A stretch of 64,000 nucleotides of DNA from Rhodoplanes sp. Z2-YC6860 (GCF_001579845.1 NZ_CP007440.1:434001-498000), one strand, 5' to 3'; counted from the stretch's first letter, positions 1-8,132 are shown. The notes: generated from the sequence alone by a model not told the origin. A program made the numbers and translations.

Positions 1-272
1 TGGCTCGGCGTGAGTTCGCGCGGCACCCGCGCCGGACTGACGAACACGCGGCCTGATGCGAGCGGCGCGTAAACCACCTCGGCGCCGGGCTTGGCCGCAA
101 TTTTCGTTCCGACGATATCATCGCCGACCAGACGGTCGACGGCATCCATGACGGCGCGCGAGTCGGCGAAGCTTTTCGGTGCGATCGCGGCCGGCAGCGG
201 ATCAAGCCGCTCGCCGGTCTGCCGTGCGCGCACGAAAGTCCTGGCAACTTGGTCGATGGCCGCCTGATCCAT
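1..272 (-). CDS. 2-keto-4-pentenoate hydratase-like protein, C-terminus cut by window edge
   Basis: The frame reads from an ATG at 272 leftwards off the edge, so only about 90 N-terminal residues are visible. They include a GTKIAAKPGAEVVYAPL stretch that resembles the N-terminal half of hydratases of the MhpD / fumarylacetoacetase-like superfamily, which hydrate 2-oxo-alkenoates in aromatic meta-cleavage routes. A GAGG motif sits at a plausible distance upstream of the ATG. The catalytic half is outside the window, so substrate and activity cannot be judged. The gene is co-directional with irr but a strong terminator separates the two. Confidence 0.55.
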   Translation of the reverse strand, partial: MDQAAIDQVARTFVRARQTGERLDPLPAAIAPKSFADSRAVMDAVDRLVGDDIVGTKIAAKPGAEVVYAPLASGRVFVSPARVPRELTPS

Positions 273-325
273 ATGCACGTCGCCTCATGAGCGCTTTGAT
301 GGCAGCGCTTTGACGGCCGAAGGGT

Positions 326-360
326 ACGCAAAACAAAACGGCCGGGCGAGGCCCGGCCGT
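326..360 (-). terminator. Rho-independent terminator of irr
   Basis: A perfect 10-bp stem (338-347 with 351-360) closes a GAG loop and is followed on the minus strand by a TTTTGTTTT tract. It lies 25 bases after the irr stop codon and fits intrinsic termination of irr transcription. Confidence 0.85.
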
Positions 361-384
361 CGGAAAACGGTGATGCGTGCGGCT

Positions 385-885
385 CTAGCGGCGGCCGTCC
401 TTGCGGCGCAGGCGGACCACCACGTCGATGCGGGCGATCTCGTAGCCTTCCGGCGCGGACGGCGTCCGGCCGACGATTTCCTCGGCGCCCGGAATGTCGA
501 CCAGCGCGTTGTCGCCTTCGACGAAGAAGTGGTGATGCGCCGTGGTGTTGGTGTCGAAGTAGGTCTTTGACCCATCGACCGCGACCTGACGCAGGAGGCC
601 TGCTTCGGTGAACTGATGCAGCGTGTTGTAGACGGTCGCCAGCGACACCGGCACCTTGGCCTTGGTGGCTTCCTCGTAGAGCATTTCGGCGGTGAGATGC
701 CGGTCGCCCTTGGCGAACAGGATCCAGCCGAGCGCCATGCGCTGCCGGGTCGGCCGCAGGCCGACATCGCGCAGCATCGACTTGACGTCGTGCCACGGGC
801 AGCCGTTGAGTTCGTCCTTCCGGAGGTCCGCAGGAACCACCGGGAAGCCAGCGATCGGTAGGATTGTGGTACGCGTCTCAGCCAT
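385..885 (-). CDS. irr: Iron response regulator Irr (Fur superfamily)
   Basis: This 166-residue protein is a Fur-superfamily repressor/activator that senses iron through heme in Rhizobiales. The N-terminal heme regulatory motif GCPWH is at residues 28-32 and the second heme-binding histidine run HHH at 117-119. Between them lies the winged helix with the RPTRQRMALGW and SLATVYNTLHQF segments. As known for Bradyrhizobium Irr, heme binding triggers its degradation when iron is plentiful. The gene is divergent from fabA, has an Irr-box-like palindrome 20 bp before its ATG and a strong terminator behind it. The GCPWH motif separates it from Fur and Zur paralogues. Confidence 0.95.
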   Translation of the reverse strand: MAETRTTILPIAGFPVVPADLRKDELNGCPWHDVKSMLRDVGLRPTRQRMALGWILFAKGDRHLTAEMLYEEATKAKVPVSLATVYNTLHQFTEAGLLRQVAVDGSKTYFDTNTTAHHHFFVEGDNALVDIPGAEEIVGRTPSAPEGYEIARIDVVVRLRRKDGRR

Positions 886-1302
886 CGTTTTGTACGCCCG
901 ATAGATCAGAACAGTTCTAAAATCGTTTCATTTGCAATCATATAAGCCCGATCCCCTTGATGCAAGCTTTTCGCAACAAGTGGAGCGCACAGCGCCTCTG
1001 CGCTAGTGTCGCGGCTCGGTCGTTCGCCCGAATGCTTAGGCTTGCTCGAAGCGAAACTTTCGAGCCAAAGCGATGCTGGAAAGCCTATGATGCTGGTGTC
1101 CCCTTTGAACCTGAAGTTGCAAAAGCGCCTGCCCAGCGTGGGTGCGCACCTCGGGGGCGGGATACTGGCGTCGCGGGCTTCCAATCCGAACATTGGTGCC
1201 AAGGCGTGGATTCGGTCCTAATTTGTGGAGAACCGGCTTTGTCCCGCCGCGGTTGCCCGTGATAAAACATGACAATTCAATGGGCGGCATCACGAGACCA
1301 AG
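886..1302. other. Divergent irr-fabA intergenic region
   Basis: These 417 bases hold no convincing gene. An Irr-box-like palindrome lies next to irr at 905-921. A 7-bp inverted repeat (GCTCGAA at 1044-1050 with TTCGAGC at 1059-1065) lies in the middle. The fabA promoter should be here, but I see no clear -35/-10 pair. Short open frames in this stretch overlap one another on both strands and have no ribosome binding site or recognisable family. Confidence 0.6.
905..921 (-). promoter_or_regulatory. Irr box (ICE-like operator) upstream of irr
   Basis: On the minus strand the site reads TTTAGAA CTG TTCTGAT. It matches 12 of 14 positions of the iron control element half-sites TTTAGAA-N3-TTCTAAA as I remember them. 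The core AGAAC-A-GTTCT is a perfect palindrome. It lies 20 bp upstream of the irr ATG, which suggests autoregulation. Confidence 0.65.
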
Positions 1303-1833
1303 ATGGAAAATCGGCGCAACAGCTTTGAATTCGAAGACCTTTTGGCATGCGGTCGCGGCGAGATGTTCGTCGAGGGACCGCAACTGCCGCTGCCGCCGAT
1401 GCTGATGTTCGACCGCATCTCGGAGATCGCCGAGATCGGCGGCGAATACGGCAAGGGTCTGGTTCGGGCGGTGCTCAACGTGAAGCCCGACCTCTGGTTC
1501 TTTCCATGCCATTTCAAGGGCGATCCGGTGATGCCGGGCTGCCTGGGGCTCGATGCGCTCTGGCAGCTGCTCGGCTTTTTCCTCGGCTGGGGCGGTTCGT
1601 CGGGCAAGGGCCGCGCGCTGGGCCTAGGTGAACTGAAATTCTCGGGCCAAGTGCTGCCGACCATGAAAAACGTGATGTACGGCCTGGAAATCAAGCGCGT
1701 GATGCGTTCCAAGCTGGTGCTGGGTATTGCCGACGGCTGGCTGTCGGCGGACGGTTCGGTGATCTATCGCGCGTTCGATCTCAAGGTGGGATTGTTCCGC
1801 GACGCCGATGCGATGAAGCCCAATCCGGCTTAA
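1303..1833 (+). CDS. fabA: 3-hydroxydecanoyl-ACP dehydratase/isomerase FabA
   Basis: This bifunctional enzyme dehydrates 3-hydroxydecanoyl-ACP and isomerises trans-2 to cis-3-decenoyl-ACP, the branch point of anaerobic unsaturated fatty acid synthesis. At 176 residues it has the usual family length. The catalytic pair is visible as His70 (FFPCHFKGD) and Asp84 ([10 protein letters not shown]), the same numbering as in E. coli FabA. It is followed by fabB and fabI in the same direction, the usual Rhizobiales order behind irr. The ribosome binding site before the ATG is weak. Confidence 0.95.
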   Translation: MENRRNSFEFEDLLACGRGEMFVEGPQLPLPPMLMFDRISEIAEIGGEYGKGLVRAVLNVKPDLWFFPCHFKGDPVMPGCLGLDALWQLLGFFLGWGGSSGKGRALGLGELKFSGQVLPTMKNVMYGLEIKRVMRSKLVLGIADGWLSADGSVIYRAFDLKVGLFRDADAMKPNPA

Positions 1834-1957
1834 GTATCGAAAACATTCGGCGGTCTTGCGGGGCCGCCTGCGGCGGTCCTAGTTTGAGGGCTATTCATCA
1901 ACCCGCTGGCCCTTGGCGAGAGCTTTGGCCGATGCGGAAGATGCAGGCGAGGCAGAA

Positions 1958-3178
1958 ATGAGGCGGGTTGTCGTCACCGGGATGGGGATCGTCTCATCCA
2001 TTGGCAACAACACCCAGGAGGTGTTGGCGAGTTTGCGCGAGGCGAAGTCGGGCATCACGCATGCCGAGGAGTTCGCCAAGCACGGTTTCCGCTGTCAGGT
2101 GCAAGGCATGCCGACGCTCGATCCGGCAGGTTCGGTCGATCGTCGCGCCATGCGCTTCCTCGCCGAAGGCTCAGCCTGGAACCACGTGGCGATGGAGCAG
2201 GCGATCCGCGACTCAGGCCTCGAGGACAAGGACATCTCCAACGAGCGCACCGGCATCGTGATGGGCTCGGGTGGTCCGTCCACCAGCACCATCGTCGAGG
2301 CCGCCGATATCACCCGCGAGAAGGGGTCGCCGAAGCGGATCGGTCCGTTCGCGGTGCCGAAGGCGATGTCGTCGACGGCGTCGGCGACGCTCGCCACCTG
2401 GTTCAAGATCAAGGGCATCAACTATTCGATCTCGTCGGCCTGCGCGACCTCCAATCACTGCATCGGCAATGCGGCCGAGGCGATCCAGTGGGGCAAGCAG
2501 GACCTGATGTTCGCCGGCGGCTCCGAGGAGTTGCACTGGACCATGTCGAATCTGTTCGACGCCATGGGCGCGATGTCGACCAAGTACAACGCCACGCCGG
2601 ACAAAGCCTCGCGCGCCTACGACGTCGACCGCGACGGCTTCGTGATCGCGGGTGGCGCGGGCGTGCTGGTGCTGGAAGAGCTCGAGCACGCCAAGGCGCG
2701 CGGCGCGAAGATTTATGCGGAGCTCGCCGGCTATGGCGCGACCTCGGACGGCCACGACATGGTGGCGCCGTCGGGTGAGGGCGCGATGCGTTGCATGAGA
2801 CTCGCGCTTGCCGATCTCAAGGCGCCGGTCGACTACATCAACCCGCACGCGACCTCGACTCCGGTCGGCGATGTCAGGGAAATCGAGGCGATCCGCGAGG
2901 TGTTCGGTTCCAAGTGTCCGCCGATCTCGGCGACCAAGTCGCTGACCGGTCACTCGCTCGGTGCGGCGGGCGTGCAGGAGGCGATCTATTCGCTGCTGAT
3001 GATGCAGAACGGCTTCATCTGCGAGAGCGCCAATATCGAAAATCTCGATCCTGCGATGGCCGATATGCCGATCGTCCGCGAGCGCAAGGACAATGCGAAG
3101 CTCGGTGCGGTGCTGTCCAATTCGTTCGGCTTCGGCGGCACCAACGCGTCGCTCGTGTTCAAGCGTCTGGATGTGTGA
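1958..3178 (+). CDS. fabB: Beta-ketoacyl-ACP synthase I FabB
   Basis: This condensing enzyme elongates the cis-3-decenoyl-ACP made by FabA and so commits it to unsaturated fatty acids. From the ATG at 1958 the protein has 406 residues, the length of E. coli FabB, and begins with the family-typical [10 protein letters not shown]. An in-frame start at 1913 would add 15 residues that do not fit the fold. The catalytic triad is Cys162 (SSACATSNH), His297 ([11 protein letters not shown]) and His332 ([10 protein letters not shown]). The pairing with fabA supports FabB over FabF. It is likely cotranscribed with fabA and fabI. Confidence 0.94.
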   Translation: MRRVVVTGMGIVSSIGNNTQEVLASLREAKSGITHAEEFAKHGFRCQVQGMPTLDPAGSVDRRAMRFLAEGSAWNHVAMEQAIRDSGLEDKDISNERTGIVMGSGGPSTSTIVEAADITREKGSPKRIGPFAVPKAMSSTASATLATWFKIKGINYSISSACATSNHCIGNAAEAIQWGKQDLMFAGGSEELHWTMSNLFDAMGAMSTKYNATPDKASRAYDVDRDGFVIAGGAGVLVLEELEHAKARGAKIYAELAGYGATSDGHDMVAPSGEGAMRCMRLALADLKAPVDYINPHATSTPVGDVREIEAIREVFGSKCPPISATKSLTGHSLGAAGVQEAIYSLLMMQNGFICESANIENLDPAMADMPIVRERKDNAKLGAVLSNSFGFGGTNASLVFKRLDV

Positions 3179-3244
3179 GTTCGTTTGAGTTTGGTTTTTT
3201 GCCGGACAGGGGCTGGTCCGGCGCAAAGTGGAGTAGATCGTTCG

Positions 3245-4069
3245 ATGCCGGGGCTGATGCAAGGTAAGCGCGGATTGGTGATGGGCGTTGCCAACGATCA
3301 TTCGATCGCCTGGGGCATCGCCAAAGCTTTGTCCGAGCACGGCGCCGAGATGGCCTTCACGTATCAAGGCGATGCGCTGGGCCGCAGGGTCAAGCCGCTC
3401 GCCGAGCAGGTCGGCAGCAAGATCATCCTGCCCTGCGATGTCGAGGACATCGCCTCCGTCGACAGCGTGTTTGCCGAGCTGAAGAAGCAATGGGGCAACA
3501 TGGACTTCCTGGTCCATGCCATCGGCTTCTCCGACAAGAACGAGCTGAAGGGCCGCTACGCCGACACCACACGCGCCAACTTCCAGCGCACCATGGTGAT
3601 TTCCTGCTTTTCGTTCACCGAGGCCGCCAAGCGTGCTGCGGCGATGATGCCGAACGGCGGCGCCATGATCACGCTGACCTACAACGGCGGCGACAAGGCG
3701 ATGCCAAACTACAACGTCATGGGCGTGGCCAAGGCGGGCCTCGAAGCCTCGGTGCGTTATCTCGCTGTCGACTACGGCCTGCAGAAAATTCGCGTCAACG
3801 CCATCTCGGCGGGCCCGATCCGGACGCTGGCTGGCGCCGGCATCAACGACGCCCGCTATATGTTCGCGTTCCAGCAACGCCATTCGCCGCTCGGCCGCGG
3901 CGTGTCGCTGGAGGATCTTGGTGGCGCAGGGCTTTATCTGCTGTCGGACCTCTCGGGCGGCGTGACCGGCGAAATCCACTTCGTCGATTCCGGCTACAAC
4001 ATCATCGCCATGCCGCAGCCCGATGCGCTGCGCAGCGAAGCCGACGAGAACAAGGACGCGGCGCAGTAA
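3245..4069 (+). CDS. fabI: Enoyl-ACP reductase (NADH) FabI
   Basis: This classical FabI carries out the last reduction of each fatty acid elongation cycle. From the ATG at 3245 it has 274 residues and starts MPGLMQGKRG as rhizobial FabI proteins do. A frame-open start at 3185 would add 20 residues outside the fold. The active-site residues Tyr146, Tyr156 and Lys163 fall at the same numbers as in E. coli FabI. The stretch GVANDHSIAWGIA is the NADH-binding segment. It closes the fabA-fabB-fabI cluster and is followed by a palindromic repeat. Confidence 0.95.
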   Translation: MPGLMQGKRGLVMGVANDHSIAWGIAKALSEHGAEMAFTYQGDALGRRVKPLAEQVGSKIILPCDVEDIASVDSVFAELKKQWGNMDFLVHAIGFSDKNELKGRYADTTRANFQRTMVISCFSFTEAAKRAAAMMPNGGAMITLTYNGGDKAMPNYNVMGVAKAGLEASVRYLAVDYGLQKIRVNAISAGPIRTLAGAGINDARYMFAFQQRHSPLGRGVSLEDLGGAGLYLLSDLSGGVTGEIHFVDSGYNIIAMPQPDALRSEADENKDAAQ

Positions 4070-4115
4070 TGCCGCAGACGACTATCTCGTCACGTTGAAC
4101 CACTGATCTCAATCC

Positions 4116-4255
4116 GTCATCCTGAGGTGCCCGCGCGAAGCGCGGGCCTCGAAGGATGAGCGGCCCGGGCTGTGGCTGTCACCCTTCGAGGCTCGGCCCA
4201 TAGCGAGTCGAAGACGCGCGTAAACGCGCTTATGGGCCGAGCACCTCAGGGTGAC
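4116..4255. repeat. Composite palindromic intergenic repeat
   Basis: Two modules are joined. The first (4116-4159) starts GTCATCCTGAGGTGC, ends CTCGAAGGATGA and carries a CCCGCGC-GAA-GCGCGGG hairpin. The second (4178-4255) starts GTCACCCTTCGAGGC and ends CACCTCAGGGTGAC around the inverted arms CTCGGCCCATA and TATGGGCCGAG. Such REP-like elements with a 'cctgaggtgc / cttcgaggc' signature are common between genes in Bradyrhizobium relatives. No open frame of note is present. Confidence 0.8.
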
Positions 4256-4266
4256 GGAGTGAAACG

Positions 4267-5907
4267 ATGCCGGGCGCACTGGAGCGAAGCTACGACGGGA
4301 TCATCGTCGGCGCGGGCCATCACGGCCTGGTGCTCGGCTCTTATCTCGCCAAAAGCGGTCTCGACATTCTGCTGGTCGATCGCAGGCTGAAATACGGTGG
4401 CGGGCTTTCGACCGAGGAGGTCACGGCGCCGGGCTTCTATCACAACCTGCATTCCATCAATCACTTCCACATCAGCGAGACGCCCTGGTTCAAGGACCTG
4501 AACCTCGGCGACCGCGTCACCTACATCACGCCGCGCTACGAGCTCGGCCAGCCGCATCTCGACGGCAGCGCGCTGGTGTTCGGCCGCGACCTCGAAGAGA
4601 CGCTGGCGAATGTCGCGCGCTTTTCCAAGCGTGACGCGGCGACCTTCCGTGACTGGAATCGTCGCGCCGAAGAGATCACGCGCTCGATCTTCCTGCCGGA
4701 GCGCTATTCCGAGCCGCTGCCGCAGGCCGAGCGCGAGGCGCTGCTGTCGCAAAGCGCCATCGGCCGGGATTTTCTGGCGATCACGCGGCGGCAGCCGTTC
4801 GAAGTGGTGAAAGAGCTGTTCGAAAACGAGCACGTCCAGCTCCTGTTTCTGTTCAAGGTGTCGCTGTTCGGCACCTGGCTGGTCGACACCATGTCGGGGA
4901 CGAGCCCGATGGGCTCCGTGATCCGCGCCTTCGATCTCGAAAGCGGCTATCAGCTTTGCCAGGGCGGCTCGTTCAATCTGGCGCGTGGTCTGATGGAGAC
5001 CTTCATCGCGGCGGGCGGGCGCTACCAGCCGCAGGTGAACATCGACAATATCCTGATCGAAGGCGGCAAGGCCAGCGGCATCGTGCTGCGGGATGGCCGC
5101 ACGGTGCGGGCCAAGCAGTTCGTGGCTTCCACGCTCGATGTGCACCAGACTTTCGAGACGCTGATCGGCCGCGAACAGATGCCCACGGCGTTTCTCAAGA
5201 AGCTCGACGGCTTCCAGTACACCAAGTGGTCGCTCTATGGATTGCATCTGGCGATGCACGAGCCGGCACGGCTGACGTCTGAGGCATTCGATCCGAACAT
5301 CGGGCGCACGCTGAAATGGAGCCTCGGCGCGGAATCGATGGAAGACCTGATGGCGGCGCACAAAGATGTGGTCGCCGGCAAGGTGCCCTCGCTGGTGCAG
5401 TTCGGTTGCGGGCCTCTGAGCGTGATCGATCCGACCCAGGCGCCGTCCGGCAAGCACACGCAATATGCCTGGCACGTGATGCCGCTCGATCCGGACCTCG
5501 GTGAGCAGGACTACGAAGACTTCAAGGAAGAGTTTGCCGAGAAGATCATCGAGGTGTTTGCGCGCTACGCGCCGAACATGACGCGCAAGAACATCATCGG
5601 CCAGCATGTCTACACCGGCCGCGAGTACGTCGCCGAGTTTCCGCAGATGCGCGGCGGCGACATCTTCATGGGCGCGTTCAACGCCGAGCAGGTGATGTAC
5701 AACCATTTCGGCTATCGCACGCCGATCGAGCGCCTCTACATGGCGGGCTCGGCAGCGCATCCCGGCGGGGCGATCTCCGGCGGGTCTGGCTACATCAGCG
5801 CCGGCATCATCGCGCGCGAGCTTGGCCTGAAGCCTTGGTGGAAGCCCTGGGACGCCCGCGAAGCGCTGAGCAAGGTGCCGGTCTCGGCAGCCGCGAAATC
5901 TGCTTGA
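4267..5907 (+). CDS. NAD(P)/FAD-dependent oxidoreductase, phytoene-dehydrogenase-like
   Basis: This 546-residue flavoprotein has an N-terminal dinucleotide-binding GAGHHGLVLGSYL motif (about residues 16-28) and a C-terminal FAD segment ending SGGSGYISAGIIAREL. That layout is the COG1233 / CrtI-like amine-oxidase fold. It is not placed with carotenoid genes, so a role as carotene desaturase is unlikely. It is followed by a RidA-family gene and an M24-family gene in the same direction. RidA partners often clear reactive enamines, so oxidation of an amine substrate is a reasonable inference. The substrate is unknown. Confidence 0.8.
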   Translation: MPGALERSYDGIIVGAGHHGLVLGSYLAKSGLDILLVDRRLKYGGGLSTEEVTAPGFYHNLHSINHFHISETPWFKDLNLGDRVTYITPRYELGQPHLDGSALVFGRDLEETLANVARFSKRDAATFRDWNRRAEEITRSIFLPERYSEPLPQAEREALLSQSAIGRDFLAITRRQPFEVVKELFENEHVQLLFLFKVSLFGTWLVDTMSGTSPMGSVIRAFDLESGYQLCQGGSFNLARGLMETFIAAGGRYQPQVNIDNILIEGGKASGIVLRDGRTVRAKQFVASTLDVHQTFETLIGREQMPTAFLKKLDGFQYTKWSLYGLHLAMHEPARLTSEAFDPNIGRTLKWSLGAESMEDLMAAHKDVVAGKVPSLVQFGCGPLSVIDPTQAPSGKHTQYAWHVMPLDPDLGEQDYEDFKEEFAEKIIEVFARYAPNMTRKNIIGQHVYTGREYVAEFPQMRGGDIFMGAFNAEQVMYNHFGYRTPIERLYMAGSAAHPGGAISGGSGYISAGIIARELGLKPWWKPWDAREALSKVPVSAAAKSA

Positions 5908-5943
5908 CATTAAGATAATTCAAATCAAGCTAGTTAGGCCGTA
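5906..5943 (+). promoter_or_regulatory. Possible promoter upstream of the ridA-like gene
   Basis: A TTGACA hexamer overlaps the stop codon of the flavoprotein gene. It is followed by a notably AT-rich stretch (ATTAAGATAATTCAAATC) and by weak -10 candidates near 5929-5937. This could give the ridA and M24 genes their own start. No -10 box is convincing. Confidence 0.3.
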
Positions 5944-5982
5944 CCCGGTTGCCACGCTCGCTGCAAGCCACGGAGGCGCGTC

Positions 5983-6444
5983 ATGAACGTCAGCACCAAG
6001 CCAGATTCCACCTTCAAGCTCGAAGCCGTGCACCCCGATCCCTCACAGGCGCACAAGATGCCCTATGCGCCGGCGATCAAGATCGTCGGCGCCTGCGACC
6101 TGATGTTCCTCTCGGGCGCCACCGCTTCGCCGCTGTATCACAACCATCCGCATCAGGATCACGAGCACATTCATCCGCATTCCATCGAGGATCAGACCCG
6201 GAATGCGATGGACGCCATCAAGTCGATCCTCGACTCGGTCGGAGCGAGCTGGAAGGACGTCATCAAGGTGACGAAGTATCTCACCGACTTCCGGGAGGCT
6301 GACGCCATGCACAAAACCATGCATGCCTATTTCGGCGACTGGCTGCCGGCCTCGACGACGGTGTGCATCAACCAGCTGTCATCGCCCGGCGCACGCATCG
6401 AACTCGATATGATCGTCGCGCTGCCGAAATCGGCTTCGAAGTAG
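5983..6444 (+). CDS. RidA/YjgF-family protein with His-rich loop
   Basis: This 153-residue Rid-superfamily protein has the typical core: DLMFLSGATA, a mid segment VGASWKDVIKVTKYLTD and the C-terminal ARIELDMIVAL. Canonical RidA uses an arginine in a PARTxV-type motif to hydrolyse enamine/imine intermediates. Here the motif reads PASTTVC (Ser124), so the catalytic Arg seems absent and the protein may belong to a non-RidA subgroup. Residues 53-66 form a loop with seven histidines (HNHPHQDHEHIHPH), possibly metal binding. A clear relation to the neighbouring flavoprotein and M24 protein is likely from their order and spacing. Confidence 0.85.
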   Translation: MNVSTKPDSTFKLEAVHPDPSQAHKMPYAPAIKIVGACDLMFLSGATASPLYHNHPHQDHEHIHPHSIEDQTRNAMDAIKSILDSVGASWKDVIKVTKYLTDFREADAMHKTMHAYFGDWLPASTTVCINQLSSPGARIELDMIVALPKSASK

Positions 6445-6503
6445 TCCATTTCATCTCGGTCTCCGTAAGGGTCCCGGACGTGTGTTCGGGGCACGAGGAT
6501 TTC

Positions 6504-7682
6504 ATGCTCGATCTTGCTCCGCATCTCCGCCCTCTGCTCGACGCCGATATCCCGCGTTTCTCGACGGGTGAAATGAAGCGCCGCCGCGATCTGGTTGCGG
6601 CCGCCATGACTGAGGCGGGCGCCGATCATCTGGTGTTCTGCGGTTACAACCGTGCGGGCTCCGCGGTGCAATGGCTGACGCATTGGCCGGTCACCAACGA
6701 GGCGCTGGGTGTGTTTACCCCGGGTCTGCCGGACGCGCTGTTTGTGCAATACGTCAACCATGCGCCGCTCGCGCGGCGATTTGCCGAAGCTGCCGAGACC
6801 GTCGAATGGGGCGGCGACGCATCGATCCGCAAGGTGATCGAGGTGTTGGAGAAACGCGGCGCGAAGTCCGGTCGCGTGGCGGTCATCGGGCAGATGCCTT
6901 TCGAGCAGCATGGCGCGCTCGTGGAAAAGTTCGGCAGGATCATCAGCCTCAACCGCGTCTACCAGCGGCTTCGCGCCGTGAAGTCCGCGGAAGAGCTCGA
7001 CTGGTTGCGTATCGGTGCGGCGATGAGCGACGCCGGTATGGCGGCGCTGCGCGACGCGATCAAGCCCGGCGTCACCGAACGGCAGCTGGGCGACGCCATC
7101 GAGCGCGCCTATGTGCCCCACGGCGGCACCACAAACATCCATTATATCGGCACGACCTCGATGCACGATTCTCAGATCGGCGTGCCGCGGCAACATGCGT
7201 CGAATCGCAAGGTGCAGAGAGGCGACGTGGTGGTGTCCGAGATCACCGCGTTGTTTTTGGACCACGGCGGCCAGGTGCTGCGAAGCTTCGCGGTCGGCGA
7301 GGAGCCGACGCCGCTTTATCGCGAGCTGCACGCTGCGGCTGACGCGGCGCTCGATGCGATCTTCGCGGTGCTGAAGGCCGGCACCACACCCGCCCAGGTG
7401 ATCGCGGCCTCAAACGTCATCGAGAACGCGGGCTTCACCATCATCGACGATCTGGTGCACGGTTATGGCGGCGGCTATCTGCGGCCGATCCTCGGCTCGA
7501 AGAGCCGTCCCGCAGGGCCTGTTCCCGAGGAGCCGTTCCAGGCTGGCCAGACCATCGTGGTGCAGCCCAACGTGGTGACGCCCGACCGAAAGGCCGGCGT
7601 GCAGACCGGTCAGCTCATCGTTATCACCGAGACGGGCGTCGAAAGCCTGCAGAAATTCCCGCGCGGGTTTGCCAAGGTCTAG
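6504..7682 (+). CDS. M24-family (creatinase/Xaa-Pro peptidase-like) protein lacking metal ligands
   Basis: From the ATG at 6504 this is a 392-residue pita-bread protein with an N-terminal creatinase-like domain and a C-terminal M24 domain. Starting earlier (6363) would overlap the ridA-like gene. The two metal-binding aspartates expected as D-x10-D are Glu246 and Gln257 (VVVSEITALF, HGGQVLRSF). The C-terminal acidic ligands are also missing (VVQPNVV, GVQTGQLIV). The HGYGGGY histidine is kept. It therefore resembles metal-independent creatinase more than a peptidase, and an amidino- or amide-hydrolase role is possible. The TAG stop codon lies at the IS630 junction. Confidence 0.8.
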   Translation: MLDLAPHLRPLLDADIPRFSTGEMKRRRDLVAAAMTEAGADHLVFCGYNRAGSAVQWLTHWPVTNEALGVFTPGLPDALFVQYVNHAPLARRFAEAAETVEWGGDASIRKVIEVLEKRGAKSGRVAVIGQMPFEQHGALVEKFGRIISLNRVYQRLRAVKSAEELDWLRIGAAMSDAGMAALRDAIKPGVTERQLGDAIERAYVPHGGTTNIHYIGTTSMHDSQIGVPRQHASNRKVQRGDVVVSEITALFLDHGGQVLRSFAVGEEPTPLYRELHAAADAALDAIFAVLKAGTTPAQVIAASNVIENAGFTIIDDLVHGYGGGYLRPILGSKSRPAGPVPEEPFQAGQTIVVQPNVVTPDRKAGVQTGQLIVITETGVESLQKFPRGFAKV

Positions 7683-7772
7683 AGCGGTTCACTTCTTTTC
7701 TGAATCGCTGGGGATTCCGCTGGGCTTCGAATTGTGATTCAAGCTGCTGGCTGGGTTGGAGGCCAGCAGCTC

Positions 7773-8132
7773 ATGACCCGACCTCTGTCCAATGATCTGC
7801 GTGAGCGTGTCGTTGCGGCGGTGCGGAACGGTGAGAGCTGCCGGACGGTGGCTTCGCGGTTCGGCGTGGCGGTGTCGTCGGTGGTGAAGTGGTCTCAGCG
7901 CTATCGGACGACTGGCTCAGTGTCGCCGAGCAAGATGGGTGGATATCGCAAGCCGGTGCTCGATCCGCATCGGGCCTTCATCCTGGAGCGCATCAGACAG
8001 ACCCCGCATCTGACCCTGCATGGGCTGAAGGACGAACTTGCCGCGCGTGGGGTAAAGGTCTCGCACAATGCCGTGTGGCTGTTCCTGCGGCGCGAAGACC
8101 TGCGGTTCAAAAAAAACACTGTTCGCGCTTGA
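7773..8132 (+). CDS. IS630-family transposase, first frame (helix-turn-helix part)
   Basis: From the ATG at 7773 this 119-residue frame starts MTRPLSNDLRERVV and carries the paired helix-turn-helix typical of IS630 transposases (SCRTVASRFGVAVSSVVKWSQRY). It binds the inverted repeats. The frame runs into TGA at 8130-8132, just after the A8 run at 8109-8116. A shift to the next frame at that run joins it to the catalytic part. The upstream hairpin may hold the GGAG in its loop and so limit translation from outside transcripts. Confidence 0.88.
   Translation: MTRPLSNDLRERVVAAVRNGESCRTVASRFGVAVSSVVKWSQRYRTTGSVSPSKMGGYRKPVLDPHRAFILERIRQTPHLTLHGLKDELAARGVKVSHNAVWLFLRREDLRFKKNTVRA

Noticed and set aside
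2213-3979. 588-residue frame on the minus strand over fabB-fabI
   Set aside because: It spans two conserved genes on the other strand and has shadow-like Arg/His/Asp composition.
4267-5907. Calling the flavoprotein a carotenoid desaturase (crtI)
   Set aside because: Only the general fold matches; there are no crt genes nearby and the neighbours are RidA-like and M24 genes.
4246-5910. 554-residue frame on the minus strand over the flavoprotein gene
   Set aside because: It mirrors the FAD oxidoreductase gene almost exactly; no ribosome binding site or known motif.
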